A DNA stretch of 64,000 nucleotides from Elusimicrobiota bacterium. GTDB lineage: Bacteria > Elusimicrobiota > Elusimicrobia > UBA1565 > UBA9628. Position numbers and translations under genes: made by a program. The stretch spans positions 1-64,000 of the forward strand of contig JACPFR010000025.1 of assembly GCA_016182905.1 (NCBI GenBank), given 5' to 3'. Positions 49,840 through 57,292 of this stretch are shown here, in pieces; the stretch's first letter is position 1; each line of letters opens with the position of its first letter. The notes below the pieces were generated by a model, which was given only the letters and a program-made list of their open reading frames with translations, made no database searches and was not told where the DNA came from.

Positions 49840-51300
49840 ATGACGCGACGCTCATTCTCCGCGCTCCTGGCCGCGGTCCTCGGCCTGGCCCCGTTCCCGG
49901 CCTGGTCCCAGGTCGGCCGCGTCTCCCTGCGGGCCCCCTCCGCTCCCGCCCTGAACGTCTCGGCCGGCGCGCTCAACGCGGCGAGCGTCTCCCCCCTCCC
50001 GCCCGCCTCCTTGGCGCCCGCCCTCGCGCCCGTTCTCGCGCCGGCCCTGACCGCGCCGGTCCTCTCCGCTCCCGCCCTCCCGGCGAAGGCGACGCGCCCC
50101 GCCGATCGGCCGAAGGCGCCGCAAAGCCCCGTCGCCCTGTCTCCCGTCCGCGTCCTGGCCCAGGCGGCCGAGCGGGCCGCCGTCGCTCCCGAAACCATCG
50201 GCCGGCTGTACGACGACGCCCCCGCCGCCCCCGATTTCGCCGCGTTGACCTCGGTGAGGACGCCGGAGGCGCCCGCTCCCTGGCGCCCTTCCGCATTCCT
50301 CTTGAAGCCCGCGGCCGCGGCCGTCAACGCCTGGCGCCGCTCCGGCCACGAGAAGCGCCTCGGCCGCCTCGGCCCCGGAGAGCGGGTCACCACCGAAGAG
50401 ATCGGCATGAGGCAGACCTTGTCCGAGGCTCACGACGCCCTCGCCGCCGGGCGCCTGCAGGACGCCCTCGAGGGCCTGACCCGCCTGTTCAAGGGCGCCG
50501 GCGCCAACCGCTGGTATCGCGCCAACCCCGTCTACGCGCCCTATCAGCGCCAGGGCCACGACTACATCCGCTTCGTCGAGCGCGCGGTCAAGCTCGCCTA
50601 CGAGCGGGCGCACGGCCGCGCGCGCGACGCCGCCCTCATCGCCGAGGCCCGCGCCGCCGCGCGCTCCGGCGGCCTCCTCGGCCATGAATGGCGCACGACC
50701 GCCATACAGGACCGCGGCTCGGCCCACTGCGCGCATCACGCCCTGTTCAACGCGATCTCGGCCTCCGTCGGCTTCGTCTACCCGCTCTCCGTGCACCGCT
50801 TCATCGAGCGCGCCCGCGAGACCCTCAACGTGCGCGCGGAGACGCTGACGGGCAAGACGGGCGCCGAGCTCGCCGCCCTCGAGCGCGGCCTCGGCCTCAA
50901 GCTCGGCGTCGACGTCGGCGAGGGCATGGGTACCGCGGAGATCGAGAAGTGGGCGCAGGCCCTCGGGATGAGCTTCGAGGCCCGCGGCCCGCCTCACGGC
51001 GACGCGCGCTGGAGCGCGCTGCTCGGCTCCGGCAAGGAGGTCCTGATCAGCCTGCGCCTGTTCCACGAGCGCTTCAAGCACTCGCCCGAGGAGCGCGCGC
51101 TCCACGGCCACGACTACGAGACGCTCCACCACGAGGTCTACCTGCTCGGCGCCTTCGACAGCCCCTCGCGCGGCGTCCGCCTGTACATGGTCCAGGACTC
51201 CGGCTCGGGCGCCACCGATCTCTACACCGCCGAGGAGCTCTCCGCCGCCGCCTCCGGCCTCCAGCTCGTCGGGACGCCGTCCCCGGTGGCCCTGCCGTGA
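49840..51300 (+). CDS. secreted protein with papain-like cysteine peptidase domain (putative)
   Basis: A 486-residue exported protein (signal MTRRSFSALLAAVLGLAPFPAWS). Residues about 25-160 are an Ala/Pro-rich low-complexity stretch, perhaps a propeptide. From about 180 on the protein is ordered. IQDRGSAHCAHHALFNAIS has the Gln...Cys arrangement of papain-like enzymes, HHEVYLLGAFDSPSRGV supplies a His after a strand, and YMVQDSGSGATDLYT an Asp/Asn position. The family is not identified, so the peptidase call rests on this Cys-His-Asp order. The stop overlaps the GTG of the deaminase gene (GTGA). Confidence 0.65.
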   Translation: MTRRSFSALLAAVLGLAPFPAWSQVGRVSLRAPSAPALNVSAGALNAASVSPLPPASLAPALAPVLAPALTAPVLSAPALPAKATRPADRPKAPQSPVALSPVRVLAQAAERAAVAPETIGRLYDDAPAAPDFAALTSVRTPEAPAPWRPSAFLLKPAAAAVNAWRRSGHEKRLGRLGPGERVTTEEIGMRQTLSEAHDALAAGRLQDALEGLTRLFKGAGANRWYRANPVYAPYQRQGHDYIRFVERAVKLAYERAHGRARDAALIAEARAAARSGGLLGHEWRTTAIQDRGSAHCAHHALFNAISASVGFVYPLSVHRFIERARETLNVRAETLTGKTGAELAALERGLGLKLGVDVGEGMGTAEIEKWAQALGMSFEARGPPHGDARWSALLGSGKEVLISLRLFHERFKHSPEERALHGHDYETLHHEVYLLGAFDSPSRGVRLYMVQDSGSGATDLYTAEELSAAASGLQLVGTPSPVALP

Positions 51301-52307
51301 GCGCCGCCCTCGACGCCTTCGCCGCGGCCCTGCCCAAGGCCGAGCTCCATCTCCACATCGAGGGGACCTTGGAGCCCGAGCTCATGTTCGAGCTCGCGCG
51401 CCGCAACTCGGCCAAGCTCCGGTTCTCCTCGGTCGAGGCGATCAAGGCGGCCTACGCCTTCGACGGCCTGCAGAGCTTCCTCGACGTCTACTACGAGGGC
51501 GCCGGGGTGCTGCGCACCGAGCGCGATTTCCACGACCTGGCATGGGCGTACTTCGTCCGCGTGGCGCCCATGAACGTGAGGCACGCAGAGATCTTCTTCG
51601 ACCCGCAAACGCACACAAGTCGTGGCGTTCCATATGAGGCCGTGATTTCCGGCCTGACCCGAGCATGCCGCCGTGCCGAGAAAGAATTGGGCATCACCTC
51701 GAAGCTCATCCTTTGCTTTCTCCGGCATCTCGACCAGGAATCCGCCCTCGAGACCTTGGCCGAAGCCCTTCCGTTCGGCGGCCTCTCCGGCGTCGGCCTC
51801 GACTCCTCGGAAAAGGGCCGCCCTCCGTCGCTGTTCAAGGACGTGTTCGCCAAGGCCCGCGCCGCCGGCCTGCGCTGCGTGGCTCACGCCGGCGAGGAAG
51901 GCCCCCCGTCCTACATCGTCGAGGCGTTGGATCTCCTCATGGTCGAGAGGATCGACCACGGCGTCCGCTGCCTCGAGGACCCCGAGCTGGTCAAGCGCCT
52001 CGCCGCCGAGGGGACGGCCCTGACCGTCTGCCCCCTCTCCAACCACAGGCTCCGCGTGTTCGCCGCGCTGGAGGACCACAACCTGAAGGACCTGCTCGCG
52101 GCGGGGGTGCTCGCCTCCGTCCACTCCGACGACCCCGCCTACTTCGGCGGCTACGTGGACGCCAACTACCGGGACACCGCGCGGGCCCTGGGGCTGACGA
52201 AGGCCGATCTGAGAACCCTGGCGCGGAACTCCTTCCTGTCGTCCTGGCTGAGCGGCCCCGAGAAGGACCGGCACCTCGCCGCGATCGACGGGATCACGGC
52301 CTCCTGA
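51297..52307 (+). CDS. adenine/adenosine deaminase family protein (adenine deaminase type)
   Basis: A 336-residue metal-dependent deaminase. HLHIEGTL holds the first zinc ligands, VAHAGEEGP the His and Glu of catalysis, ERIDHGVRC the base-contacting His, and SVHSDDPAYFGGYVDANY the Asp pair. DDPAYFGGY is characteristic of the adenine deaminase branch rather than adenosine deaminase. It converts adenine to hypoxanthine in purine salvage. The GTG start overlaps the previous stop. A terminator follows at once. Confidence 0.9.
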   Translation: MSAALDAFAAALPKAELHLHIEGTLEPELMFELARRNSAKLRFSSVEAIKAAYAFDGLQSFLDVYYEGAGVLRTERDFHDLAWAYFVRVAPMNVRHAEIFFDPQTHTSRGVPYEAVISGLTRACRRAEKELGITSKLILCFLRHLDQESALETLAEALPFGGLSGVGLDSSEKGRPPSLFKDVFAKARAAGLRCVAHAGEEGPPSYIVEALDLLMVERIDHGVRCLEDPELVKRLAAEGTALTVCPLSNHRLRVFAALEDHNLKDLLAAGVLASVHSDDPAYFGGYVDANYRDTARALGLTKADLRTLARNSFLSSWLSGPEKDRHLAAIDGITAS

Positions 52308-52328
52308 CCCCCGATCCGCGGGGGTTTC
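52307..52328 (+). terminator. terminator after the deaminase gene
   Basis: ACCCCCG (52307-52313), loop ATCCG, CGGGGGT (52319-52325), then TTC. The stem starts in the stop codon. Confidence 0.65.
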
Positions 52329-52340
52329 ATCAAGCAAGAC

Positions 52341-52365
52341 GACCCTCTGCGTTCCGCAGAGGGTC
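52341..52365 (-). terminator. hairpin ending the small-protein transcript
   Basis: GACCCTCTGCG, a 3-base loop and its exact complement (11-bp stem). On the minus strand it begins 3 bases after the stop of the 50-residue gene. No long T-run follows. Confidence 0.6.
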
Positions 52366-52367
52366 GC

Positions 52368-52520
52368 TTACTTCGTCATCGCGACGGCGAACCGCGCCAG
52401 CACGGTCGCGCGCCGCAGGTCCGGCTTGGGCCGGAGGTCGGTCGGGATCAGCGCCCGGCACGCCTCCAGCGCCACGTCGAAGGCCGTCACGGCCTTCTGC
52501 TTGCGGTGCTTCTTCCTCAC
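52368..52520 (-). CDS. small basic protein, 50 residues, unknown
   Basis: GTG 52520 to TAA 52368 encodes a 50-residue protein: a strongly basic start (MRKKHRKQKAV), then AFDVALEACRALIPTDLRPK and PDLRRATVLARFAVAMTK, predicted as two helices. It is too short to score by length, but an AAGGAGGTGATCC Shine-Dalgarno sequence (13 bases complementary to the 16S tail) sits 4 bases before the GTG (GGAGG to GTG 9 bases), and a hairpin follows the stop. A consensus promoter lies at 52734-52761. The sequence could bind RNA or DNA; no family is recognised. Confidence 0.65.
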   Translation of the reverse strand: MRKKHRKQKAVTAFDVALEACRALIPTDLRPKPDLRRATVLARFAVAMTK

Positions 52521-52523
52521 CTT

Positions 52524-52536
52524 GGATCACCTCCTT
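52524..52536 (-). promoter_or_regulatory. 13-base extended Shine-Dalgarno sequence
   Basis: AAGGAGGTGATCC is the full reverse complement of the canonical 16S rRNA 3' end (GGATCACCTCCTT). It decides the GTG start at 52520. Confidence 0.8.
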
Positions 52537-52548
52537 GCGTATTTCCCT

Positions 52549-52586
52549 GAAAACGAAGAGCCCCGGGCTCGCAGGCCCCGGGGCTC
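52549..52586 (-). terminator. intrinsic terminator inside the small-protein leader (attenuator candidate)
   Basis: On the minus strand GAGCCCCGGG, a 9-base loop, CCCGGGGCTC, then TTCGTTTTC. It lies between a 19-codon leader frame and the 50-residue gene. A second GAGCCCC at 52603-52609 could pair with the 3' arm and prevent the hairpin. Confidence 0.65.
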
Positions 52587-52612
52587 CCGCCGCGCGCGCC
52601 GAGGGGCTCGCG

Positions 52613-52672
52613 CTAGACGGGCGCCTCCGCGCCGCGGTACGATCCGGACCGGCTGGTCGATTCGATGTTCAT
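52613..52672 (-). CDS. possible leader peptide, 19 residues
   Basis: ATG 52672 to TAG 52613 encodes MNIESTSRSGSYRGAEAPV; the same frame is open from an upstream ATG at 52702 (29 residues), across a run of eight T. It lies at the head of a strong-promoter transcript and 26 bases before a terminator hairpin. The ribosome site (GGCGGAACG) is modest. It could be a leader peptide or a tiny product in its own right; coding is not proven. Confidence 0.35.
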   Translation of the reverse strand: MNIESTSRSGSYRGAEAPV

Positions 52673-52733
52673 CGTTCCGCCAAAAAAAAGGCCGCGATCC
52701 ATGGCGCGCCGCGCGCGCCCGTCGTGACACTGG

Positions 52734-52761
52734 AGTATAGCCGAAACCCTTGTTTTGTCAA
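52734..52761 (-). promoter_or_regulatory. consensus promoter TTGACA-16-TATACT
   Basis: A perfect -35 (52756-52761), 16 bases, TATACT (52734-52739). It drives the minus-strand leader and 50-residue gene, with a predicted start near 52727. It sits right after the esterase gene's stop. Confidence 0.8.
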
Positions 52762-52772
52762 GGGCTCCGGGC

Positions 52773-53780
52773 TCAGCCGATGCGGCGGGCCCGGGCGGCG
52801 AGCAGGGGCAGGGACTTGTCGAGGCGGTCGTTCATGTCGAAGTGGCCGAACGCGTGCTCCTCGTGGACGTGGCGGACCTTCAGCGCCTTGAGGGCGTCGG
52901 ACAAGCGGCGCGCGCCGAGGTGCAGGCAGTACTCGTCCTTGACGCCCGCGTCGAACCAGAGCGTCTTGAGGCGCCGCAGGGCGCCGGCGTGCTTGGCCGC
53001 CGCGTGCACCGGGTCGAGGGCCTGCCATCGCTTCCACACCGCGGGGACCAGCTCTCCGGTGCGGAGGTCGCAGGGCAGGTCGAAACCGAGCGCGGCTTTC
53101 TCGTTGGGCGAGTAGCAGGCGGCCATCGCGATCATGTTCACCGCCGCGTGGTCGAAGCTCTCCTTGGCCCGGGAGGCCCTGAATTCATCGATGAAGCGCT
53201 TGGGCGAGCCGCCGTAACGGCCGAGCGCGGTCACGAACTTGTACATGTCCGTCCCGTAGGCGGCCTCGAAGCCCATGTCGCCGCTGTGGCTGACGCAATG
53301 ACCGAAGACCTCGGGATGACGCATCGCCAAGGTCAGCGCGCCGAAGCCGCCGGAGGACTTGCCGATGATCGCGCGGCCCTCGGGATGCCTCACCGTGGAG
53401 TGCTTGCCGTCGATGTAACCCACGACCTCGTACACCGCGAAGTCCGCGTAGCGGCCGGTCGCCGTCGAGTTCAGGTACTGCGAGCCGCCGTAGGCCGTGA
53501 AGCCGTCGACGATGACGATGAGCGCCTCGCGCGCCTTGCCCTGCTCGATGAGCCGGTCGAAGCGCTCGGCGATGTTCTCCTTCCAGGGGTTGTAGTTGAT
53601 CGCGCCGCGGGCGGTGCCGGTGAAGCCGGGAAGGTAGTACAGGACGGGGTAGCGGCGGCCGCGCACGGTCCCGTAGGTCGGCGGCAGGTAGACGGGGATA
53701 TCGCGGCGGCGCGGGTCGCCGAGCGGGTTTTCCTTGAGCACGATGCTCGAGATGGTCTCGATCTGAACGCGGCCTTTCAT
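52773..53780 (-). CDS. esterase D/antigen 85-like putative esterase
   Basis: A 335-residue member of the putative esterase family (EstD/Fes/antigen 85 type) with no signal. VYLPPTYGTVRGRRYPVLYYLPGF is the typical N-terminal strand pair (key YPVLYYLPGF). IIGKSSGGFGAL holds the nucleophile Ser, DAGVKDEYCLHLGAR the acid region, and HAFGHFDM the His. The start ATG overlaps the murQ stop by 4 bases and has GGAGGG upstream. It is last in the ndk-hydrolase-murQ-esterase operon. The substrate is unknown. Confidence 0.85.
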   Translation of the reverse strand: MKGRVQIETISSIVLKENPLGDPRRRDIPVYLPPTYGTVRGRRYPVLYYLPGFTGTARGAINYNPWKENIAERFDRLIEQGKAREALIVIVDGFTAYGGSQYLNSTATGRYADFAVYEVVGYIDGKHSTVRHPEGRAIIGKSSGGFGALTLAMRHPEVFGHCVSHSGDMGFEAAYGTDMYKFVTALGRYGGSPKRFIDEFRASRAKESFDHAAVNMIAMAACYSPNEKAALGFDLPCDLRTGELVPAVWKRWQALDPVHAAAKHAGALRRLKTLWFDAGVKDEYCLHLGARRLSDALKALKVRHVHEEHAFGHFDMNDRLDKSLPLLAARARRIG

Positions 53781-54685
53781 CGCTGTCCCTCCAAAACCCG
53801 GCGCAAGGCCCCGCCCGAGCCCGCGAGCAGCGCGCGGGCGTCCGCGGCGGACAGGCCCTTGCGCGCCATCACGACGGCGGTCTTCACGCTCCCGCCCGAG
53901 GCGCGGAACAGGGAGCGGGCGCGGGCGGGCGCGACGCGGCCGAGGTCGGCGACGATGCGCTCGCCCCGCAGCCGCAGCTTGCGCGAGGTCGGCTTGAGGT
54001 CCACCATCCAATGGTCGTACACCTTGCCGATCTTGATCATAGCGCCCGTGGTCAGCGCGTTGAGGACGAGCTTGGCGGCGGTGCCCGCCTTCAGGCGCGT
54101 CGAGCCGGTCACGACCTCGGGGCCGACGAGCGGCGCGATCACGATGTCGGCGTGACGGCCCTTCGGGCGGCCGTTGGAGGTGACCAGGATCGTCGCGGCC
54201 CCCCGCTTCTTCGCCTCGGCCAGGGCGGCGTGGACGAACGGGGTCACCCCGCTGGCGGCGACGCCGATCACCGCGTCGCCCTTTCGGACGGACGAGGCCG
54301 CCTTGCGGCCGAGTCCGGGCTCGTCCTCGGCGCCTTCCTTGGCGCGGAACACCGAGCGCCTGCCGCCGGCGATGACCGCGCGGATCTGGCGCGGCGTCGT
54401 GTTGAAGGTGGGCGGGCACTCGGCCGCCTCGAGGACGGCCAGCCGCCCGCTGGTGCCGGCGCCGAGCAGCAGAACCGAGCCGCCGGAGGCGAGGGTGCGC
54501 GCGAGCGCGTCGACGCCCTGCGCCAGCTCGCGCGCGACGCGCGCGACGGCGAGCGGGACGAGGCGGTCCTCGGCGACGATGAGCTCGACGATGCGGGACG
54601 AGGACTTGGTGTCGACGTCCCGCGTGCGCGGGTTGGCCTGCTCCGTCGGCAGGCGCGCGTAGGCCCGGGCGGAGAGGAGGGCCAC
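53777..54685 (-). CDS. murQ: N-acetylmuramic acid 6-phosphate etherase
   Basis: A 302-residue SIS-domain enzyme that cleaves the lactyl ether of MurNAc-6-P to give GlcNAc-6-P and D-lactate. LPTEQANPRTRDVD is the MurQ N-terminal signature, LLGAGTSGRLAVLEAAECPPTF the sugar-phosphate loop with the catalytic Glu (short form GAGTSGRLAVLEAAECPP), and VGVAASGVTPFV the second SIS loop, with Val where most members have Arg. VTGSTRLKAGTAAKLVLN is also conserved. GTG start 2 bases after the upstream stop. It connects to namZ/nagZ at 22-28 kb: together they would turn cell-wall fragments into GlcNAc-6-P. Confidence 0.92.
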   Translation of the reverse strand: MALLSARAYARLPTEQANPRTRDVDTKSSSRIVELIVAEDRLVPLAVARVARELAQGVDALARTLASGGSVLLLGAGTSGRLAVLEAAECPPTFNTTPRQIRAVIAGGRRSVFRAKEGAEDEPGLGRKAASSVRKGDAVIGVAASGVTPFVHAALAEAKKRGAATILVTSNGRPKGRHADIVIAPLVGPEVVTGSTRLKAGTAAKLVLNALTTGAMIKIGKVYDHWMVDLKPTSRKLRLRGERIVADLGRVAPARARSLFRASGGSVKTAVVMARKGLSAADARALLAGSGGALRRVLEGQR

Positions 54686-54686
54686 C

Positions 54687-55601
54687 TTAATCGTCGCTGT
54701 CGTCGGCCGGCTGAACGGCCGGCGGCGGCGTGCCGGTGTCGTCGATCAAGGTCTTGCCTTCCATCGGGTCGCCGTTGAGGATGGTCCCGGTCGAGACCGC
54801 CGTCGCCTCGGGCGCGATCGGGTCGCCGAGCCAGTCGATGACCCGGCCGACCAAGGCGCGCTGGGCCCGGAACATGCGGGTGCCGCGCTCCTGCGGGACC
54901 GAGATCAAGGTCGCGTGGCGCTCGCCGACGGCGGCCTTGGCGAACGCGTGCAGGATCGGGACCTCCTTGGCGGTGCGCTTGTCCGCCTCGGAGTAGACCA
55001 TCAGCACGGGCGTCGGGATCGCGCGCTTGAGGGCGCGCAGGGCGTTCGGCGTGAGGACCTCCTGCCAGCGCATGCCCGGGGAGAGCATCACGACGAGCGG
55101 CACCTTCTGGTGCGTCGCCGCGTAGCGGATGGCGATGCTGCCGCCGACCTCGGAGCCGATGAGCCCGATCGAGTCCTCGGGGACGCCCTGGCCCGCGAGC
55201 CAGCCGACGGCGGCCTCGGCGTCGCGCGACATGTCCGCGAAGTCGTTGGCGGTCGGCGTGGCCCGCAGCTTCTTCCAGGTCAGCTCCTCGCCGGAGGGGC
55301 TGACCCGGCTCTCGCCGTGGCCGCGCAGGTCGACGGCCATCACGCCGTAGCCCGCCCGGGTGAGCGGGAACGCCAGGCGCTTCCAGTCCTCCTTGCGCTG
55401 CCCCGTGCCGTGCAGCAGCAGCAAGGTCATCTTGCCGGGCACCGACGGCGCGAACATCGCCTTCAGCGCCCAGCCGTCGACGGTCTTCAGCTCGACGGCC
55501 TCTCCCGGCAGGGAAGGACCGGCGGGCTTCGCCGGCTTGGGAGCCGGAGCGGCTCCCGCGGACAGCGCCAGGGCGGCGACGAGGAGGACCGCGGACTTCA
55601 T
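54687..55601 (-). CDS. secreted alpha/beta-fold hydrolase with non-canonical nucleophile
   Basis: A 304-residue exported protein (signal MKSAVLLVAALALSAGAAPA, then a Pro/Lys linker). The fold is clear: LLLLHGTGQRKEDW, VMAVDLRGHGES, and a nucleophile elbow reading LIGSEVGGSIAI. In the G-x-Nu-x-G pattern the nucleophile position is Glu, not Ser. The acid position YSEADKRT is kept, but the final His motif reads QERGTRMF with no His. It may be a binding protein or use different chemistry. A 40-residue acidic tail ends DDSDD. The gene is 4 bases after ndk and 1 base before murQ. Confidence 0.8.
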   Translation of the reverse strand: MKSAVLLVAALALSAGAAPAPKPAKPAGPSLPGEAVELKTVDGWALKAMFAPSVPGKMTLLLLHGTGQRKEDWKRLAFPLTRAGYGVMAVDLRGHGESRVSPSGEELTWKKLRATPTANDFADMSRDAEAAVGWLAGQGVPEDSIGLIGSEVGGSIAIRYAATHQKVPLVVMLSPGMRWQEVLTPNALRALKRAIPTPVLMVYSEADKRTAKEVPILHAFAKAAVGERHATLISVPQERGTRMFRAQRALVGRVIDWLGDPIAPEATAVSTGTILNGDPMEGKTLIDDTGTPPPAVQPADDSDD

Positions 55602-55605
55602 GGCG

Positions 55606-56064
55606 TTAAGGGATGATCTCGTCCTTCTTGAACCACAGGGCGACTTCCTTCGCCGCGTCCGACGGGTCCGAGGAGGCGTGGATCACGTTCTCGAACTGCT
55701 TGGTGACGGAGTTCATGCGGCCGAACGAGCCGCGGATGGTCCCGGGGGCGGCGGCCTCCGGGTTCGTGGCGCCGGCGACGGCGCGGACGGCCTTGATCGC
55801 GTTCTCGCCGCGGTACACGAGGGCGAGGATGCGGCTGTCGGCGATGCCGTGATAGCCGCCGCGGATGTACTTGATCAGGTCCTCGAAGAAGGGCTTGTCG
55901 GAGAGGGAGGAGTAGTGGTCGCGCGCCAGCTTGTCGGTCACGCAGATCATTTTCGCGCCGACCATCTCGAGGCCGGTGGCGTCGAGGCGGTCGATGGTGA
56001 GGCCGGTCAGCTTGCGGAAGGCGCCGTCCGGCTTGATGAGGATGAGCGTCTGTTCAATAGCCAT
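55606..56064 (-). CDS. ndk: nucleoside diphosphate kinase
   Basis: A 152-residue enzyme that balances NTP pools. LILIKPDGAFRK is the N-terminal signature, GTIRGSFGRM the nucleotide site (usual G-x-I-R-G-D/S), and FENVIHASSDPSDA carries the phosphorylated His. Slightly longer than the usual 140 residues at the C-terminus. TAGAAT ends 6 bases before the ATG, so the operon transcript is predicted to be leaderless. Confidence 0.95.
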   Translation of the reverse strand: MAIEQTLILIKPDGAFRKLTGLTIDRLDATGLEMVGAKMICVTDKLARDHYSSLSDKPFFEDLIKYIRGGYHGIADSRILALVYRGENAIKAVRAVAGATNPEAAAPGTIRGSFGRMNSVTKQFENVIHASSDPSDAAKEVALWFKKDEIIP

Positions 56065-56070
56065 GCGCCG

Positions 56071-56076
56071 ATTCTA
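56071..56076 (-). promoter_or_regulatory. -10 element TAGAAT, leaderless
   Basis: TAGAAT ends 6 bases (CGGCGC) before the ndk ATG at 56064. Confidence 0.6.
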
Positions 56077-56158
56077 GCGAATATGCGCCTAAGAAGGAAG
56101 TGCGCGGGGAAGGCGGACTCTTCTTTGTTTGCCGCGGGCGGATAATATATCGTTGACC

Positions 56159-57292
56159 ATGCGCTCCTGGCTCCTGGTCCTCGCCCTTGCCGCGCCGGCC
56201 GCGGCCGCCCCGCCCGAGATGGAACGGGAGTTGGCGGGCGTCGTCGACCTGTTCTACGACATGGATTTCGACAAGGCCCGGGCCGCCTCCGACGCGCTGG
56301 CCGCGCGCCATCCCAAGCACCCCGCCGGCGCCTTCTACCGCGGCGTGTCGACCTACCAGCGCTGGATCGCCGAGGGCATGCGCTCGACCGACACCTACCG
56401 GGCCTTCGAGCGCGACAGCGAGGCCGCCGAGGCGGCGGCCAAGGCGCTGATGGCCTCGCACCCCGCGGAGGCCCATTATTACCTGGGAGCCACGCTCGGA
56501 TTCCGCGCGCGCGCGAACGTGGCCCGCAGGAACTTCTTCCGCGCCCTTCCCGACGGCTCCGCGGCGGTCAAGCACCTGAAGAAGGCCCTCGACCTCGATC
56601 CGACGCTGTCCGACGCGCGCCTGGGCATGGGCATGTTCCATTATTTCGCCGCGCGCATGCCCTCCGGCGCCAAGCCGTTCGCGTACCTGATCATGGGCGT
56701 GGGCGCCGACCGCAAGCTCGGCCTCTCCGAGCTGTGGAGCGTCGCCGAGACCACGGGCATCGCCCGCATGGAGGCCCGCTCCGTGCTCGCGGTCATCCTC
56801 TCGAAGGACGAGGAGGCCGACTGGGAGGGCGCCGAACGCCTGCTCGCCGAGCTGACCGCGCGCTATCCCCACAACCCGATCTACCGCCTGCGCCGCGCCT
56901 ACGTCGCCGAGCGCCGCGGCCGGTTCGACGAGGCCGTCGCGCTCGCCGACCCCGACGGCAAGTGGATCGGGACCCTGCACCATTCGGTGCGCACGCCCGC
57001 GCGCGCGTGGGCGCTGTACCGCGCGGCCGAGAGCCGCCTGCTCCAGGGCCGCGCCGCGGAGACCGAGCGCTGGCTCGCCGCGCTCGACCGGCTGCCCCAT
57101 CCGCGCGGCATGAAGGACTGGGTGCTCCTGCGCCGCGCGAACCTGCTCGACTTCCACGGGAAGACCGGAGAGGCCGACGCGCTCTACGGCCGGATCAAGG
57201 ACAAGACCGCCGCCGCCCTCGCCAAGCGCTTCCGCGCCGAGCGCTACCCTGCCGGCCCCAAGGACACCGCTCCCTTCTTCACCGGCTACTGA
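56159..57292 (+). CDS. secreted TPR-repeat protein
   Basis: A 377-residue protein. The ATG at 56159 gives a signal peptide (MRSWLLVLALAAPAAAA). The mature protein is all-helical with TPR-like pairs: FYDMDFDKARAASDALAARHP, AEAHYYLGATLGFRARAN, AVKHLKKALDLDPTLSDARLG, GAERLLAELTARYPHNPIYR, and LHHSVRTPARAWALYRAAES. The conserved RxxFFRALPDG and MGMFHYFAARMPSGAK segments point to a conserved bacterial family whose function I do not know. GATAATAT (56141-56148) is a possible -10. The RAYT transposase frame runs into its 3' end. Confidence 0.8.
   Translation: MRSWLLVLALAAPAAAAPPEMERELAGVVDLFYDMDFDKARAASDALAARHPKHPAGAFYRGVSTYQRWIAEGMRSTDTYRAFERDSEAAEAAAKALMASHPAEAHYYLGATLGFRARANVARRNFFRALPDGSAAVKHLKKALDLDPTLSDARLGMGMFHYFAARMPSGAKPFAYLIMGVGADRKLGLSELWSVAETTGIARMEARSVLAVILSKDEEADWEGAERLLAELTARYPHNPIYRLRRAYVAERRGRFDEAVALADPDGKWIGTLHHSVRTPARAWALYRAAESRLLQGRAAETERWLAALDRLPHPRGMKDWVLLRRANLLDFHGKTGEADALYGRIKDKTAAALAKRFRAERYPAGPKDTAPFFTGY

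Noticed and set aside
52524-52536. GGATCACCTCCTT on the plus strand looks like the 3' end of 16S rRNA, suggesting an rRNA fragment.
   Set aside because: Flanking bases do not resemble 16S helix 45, and read on the minus strand it is a properly spaced ribosome site before a GTG.
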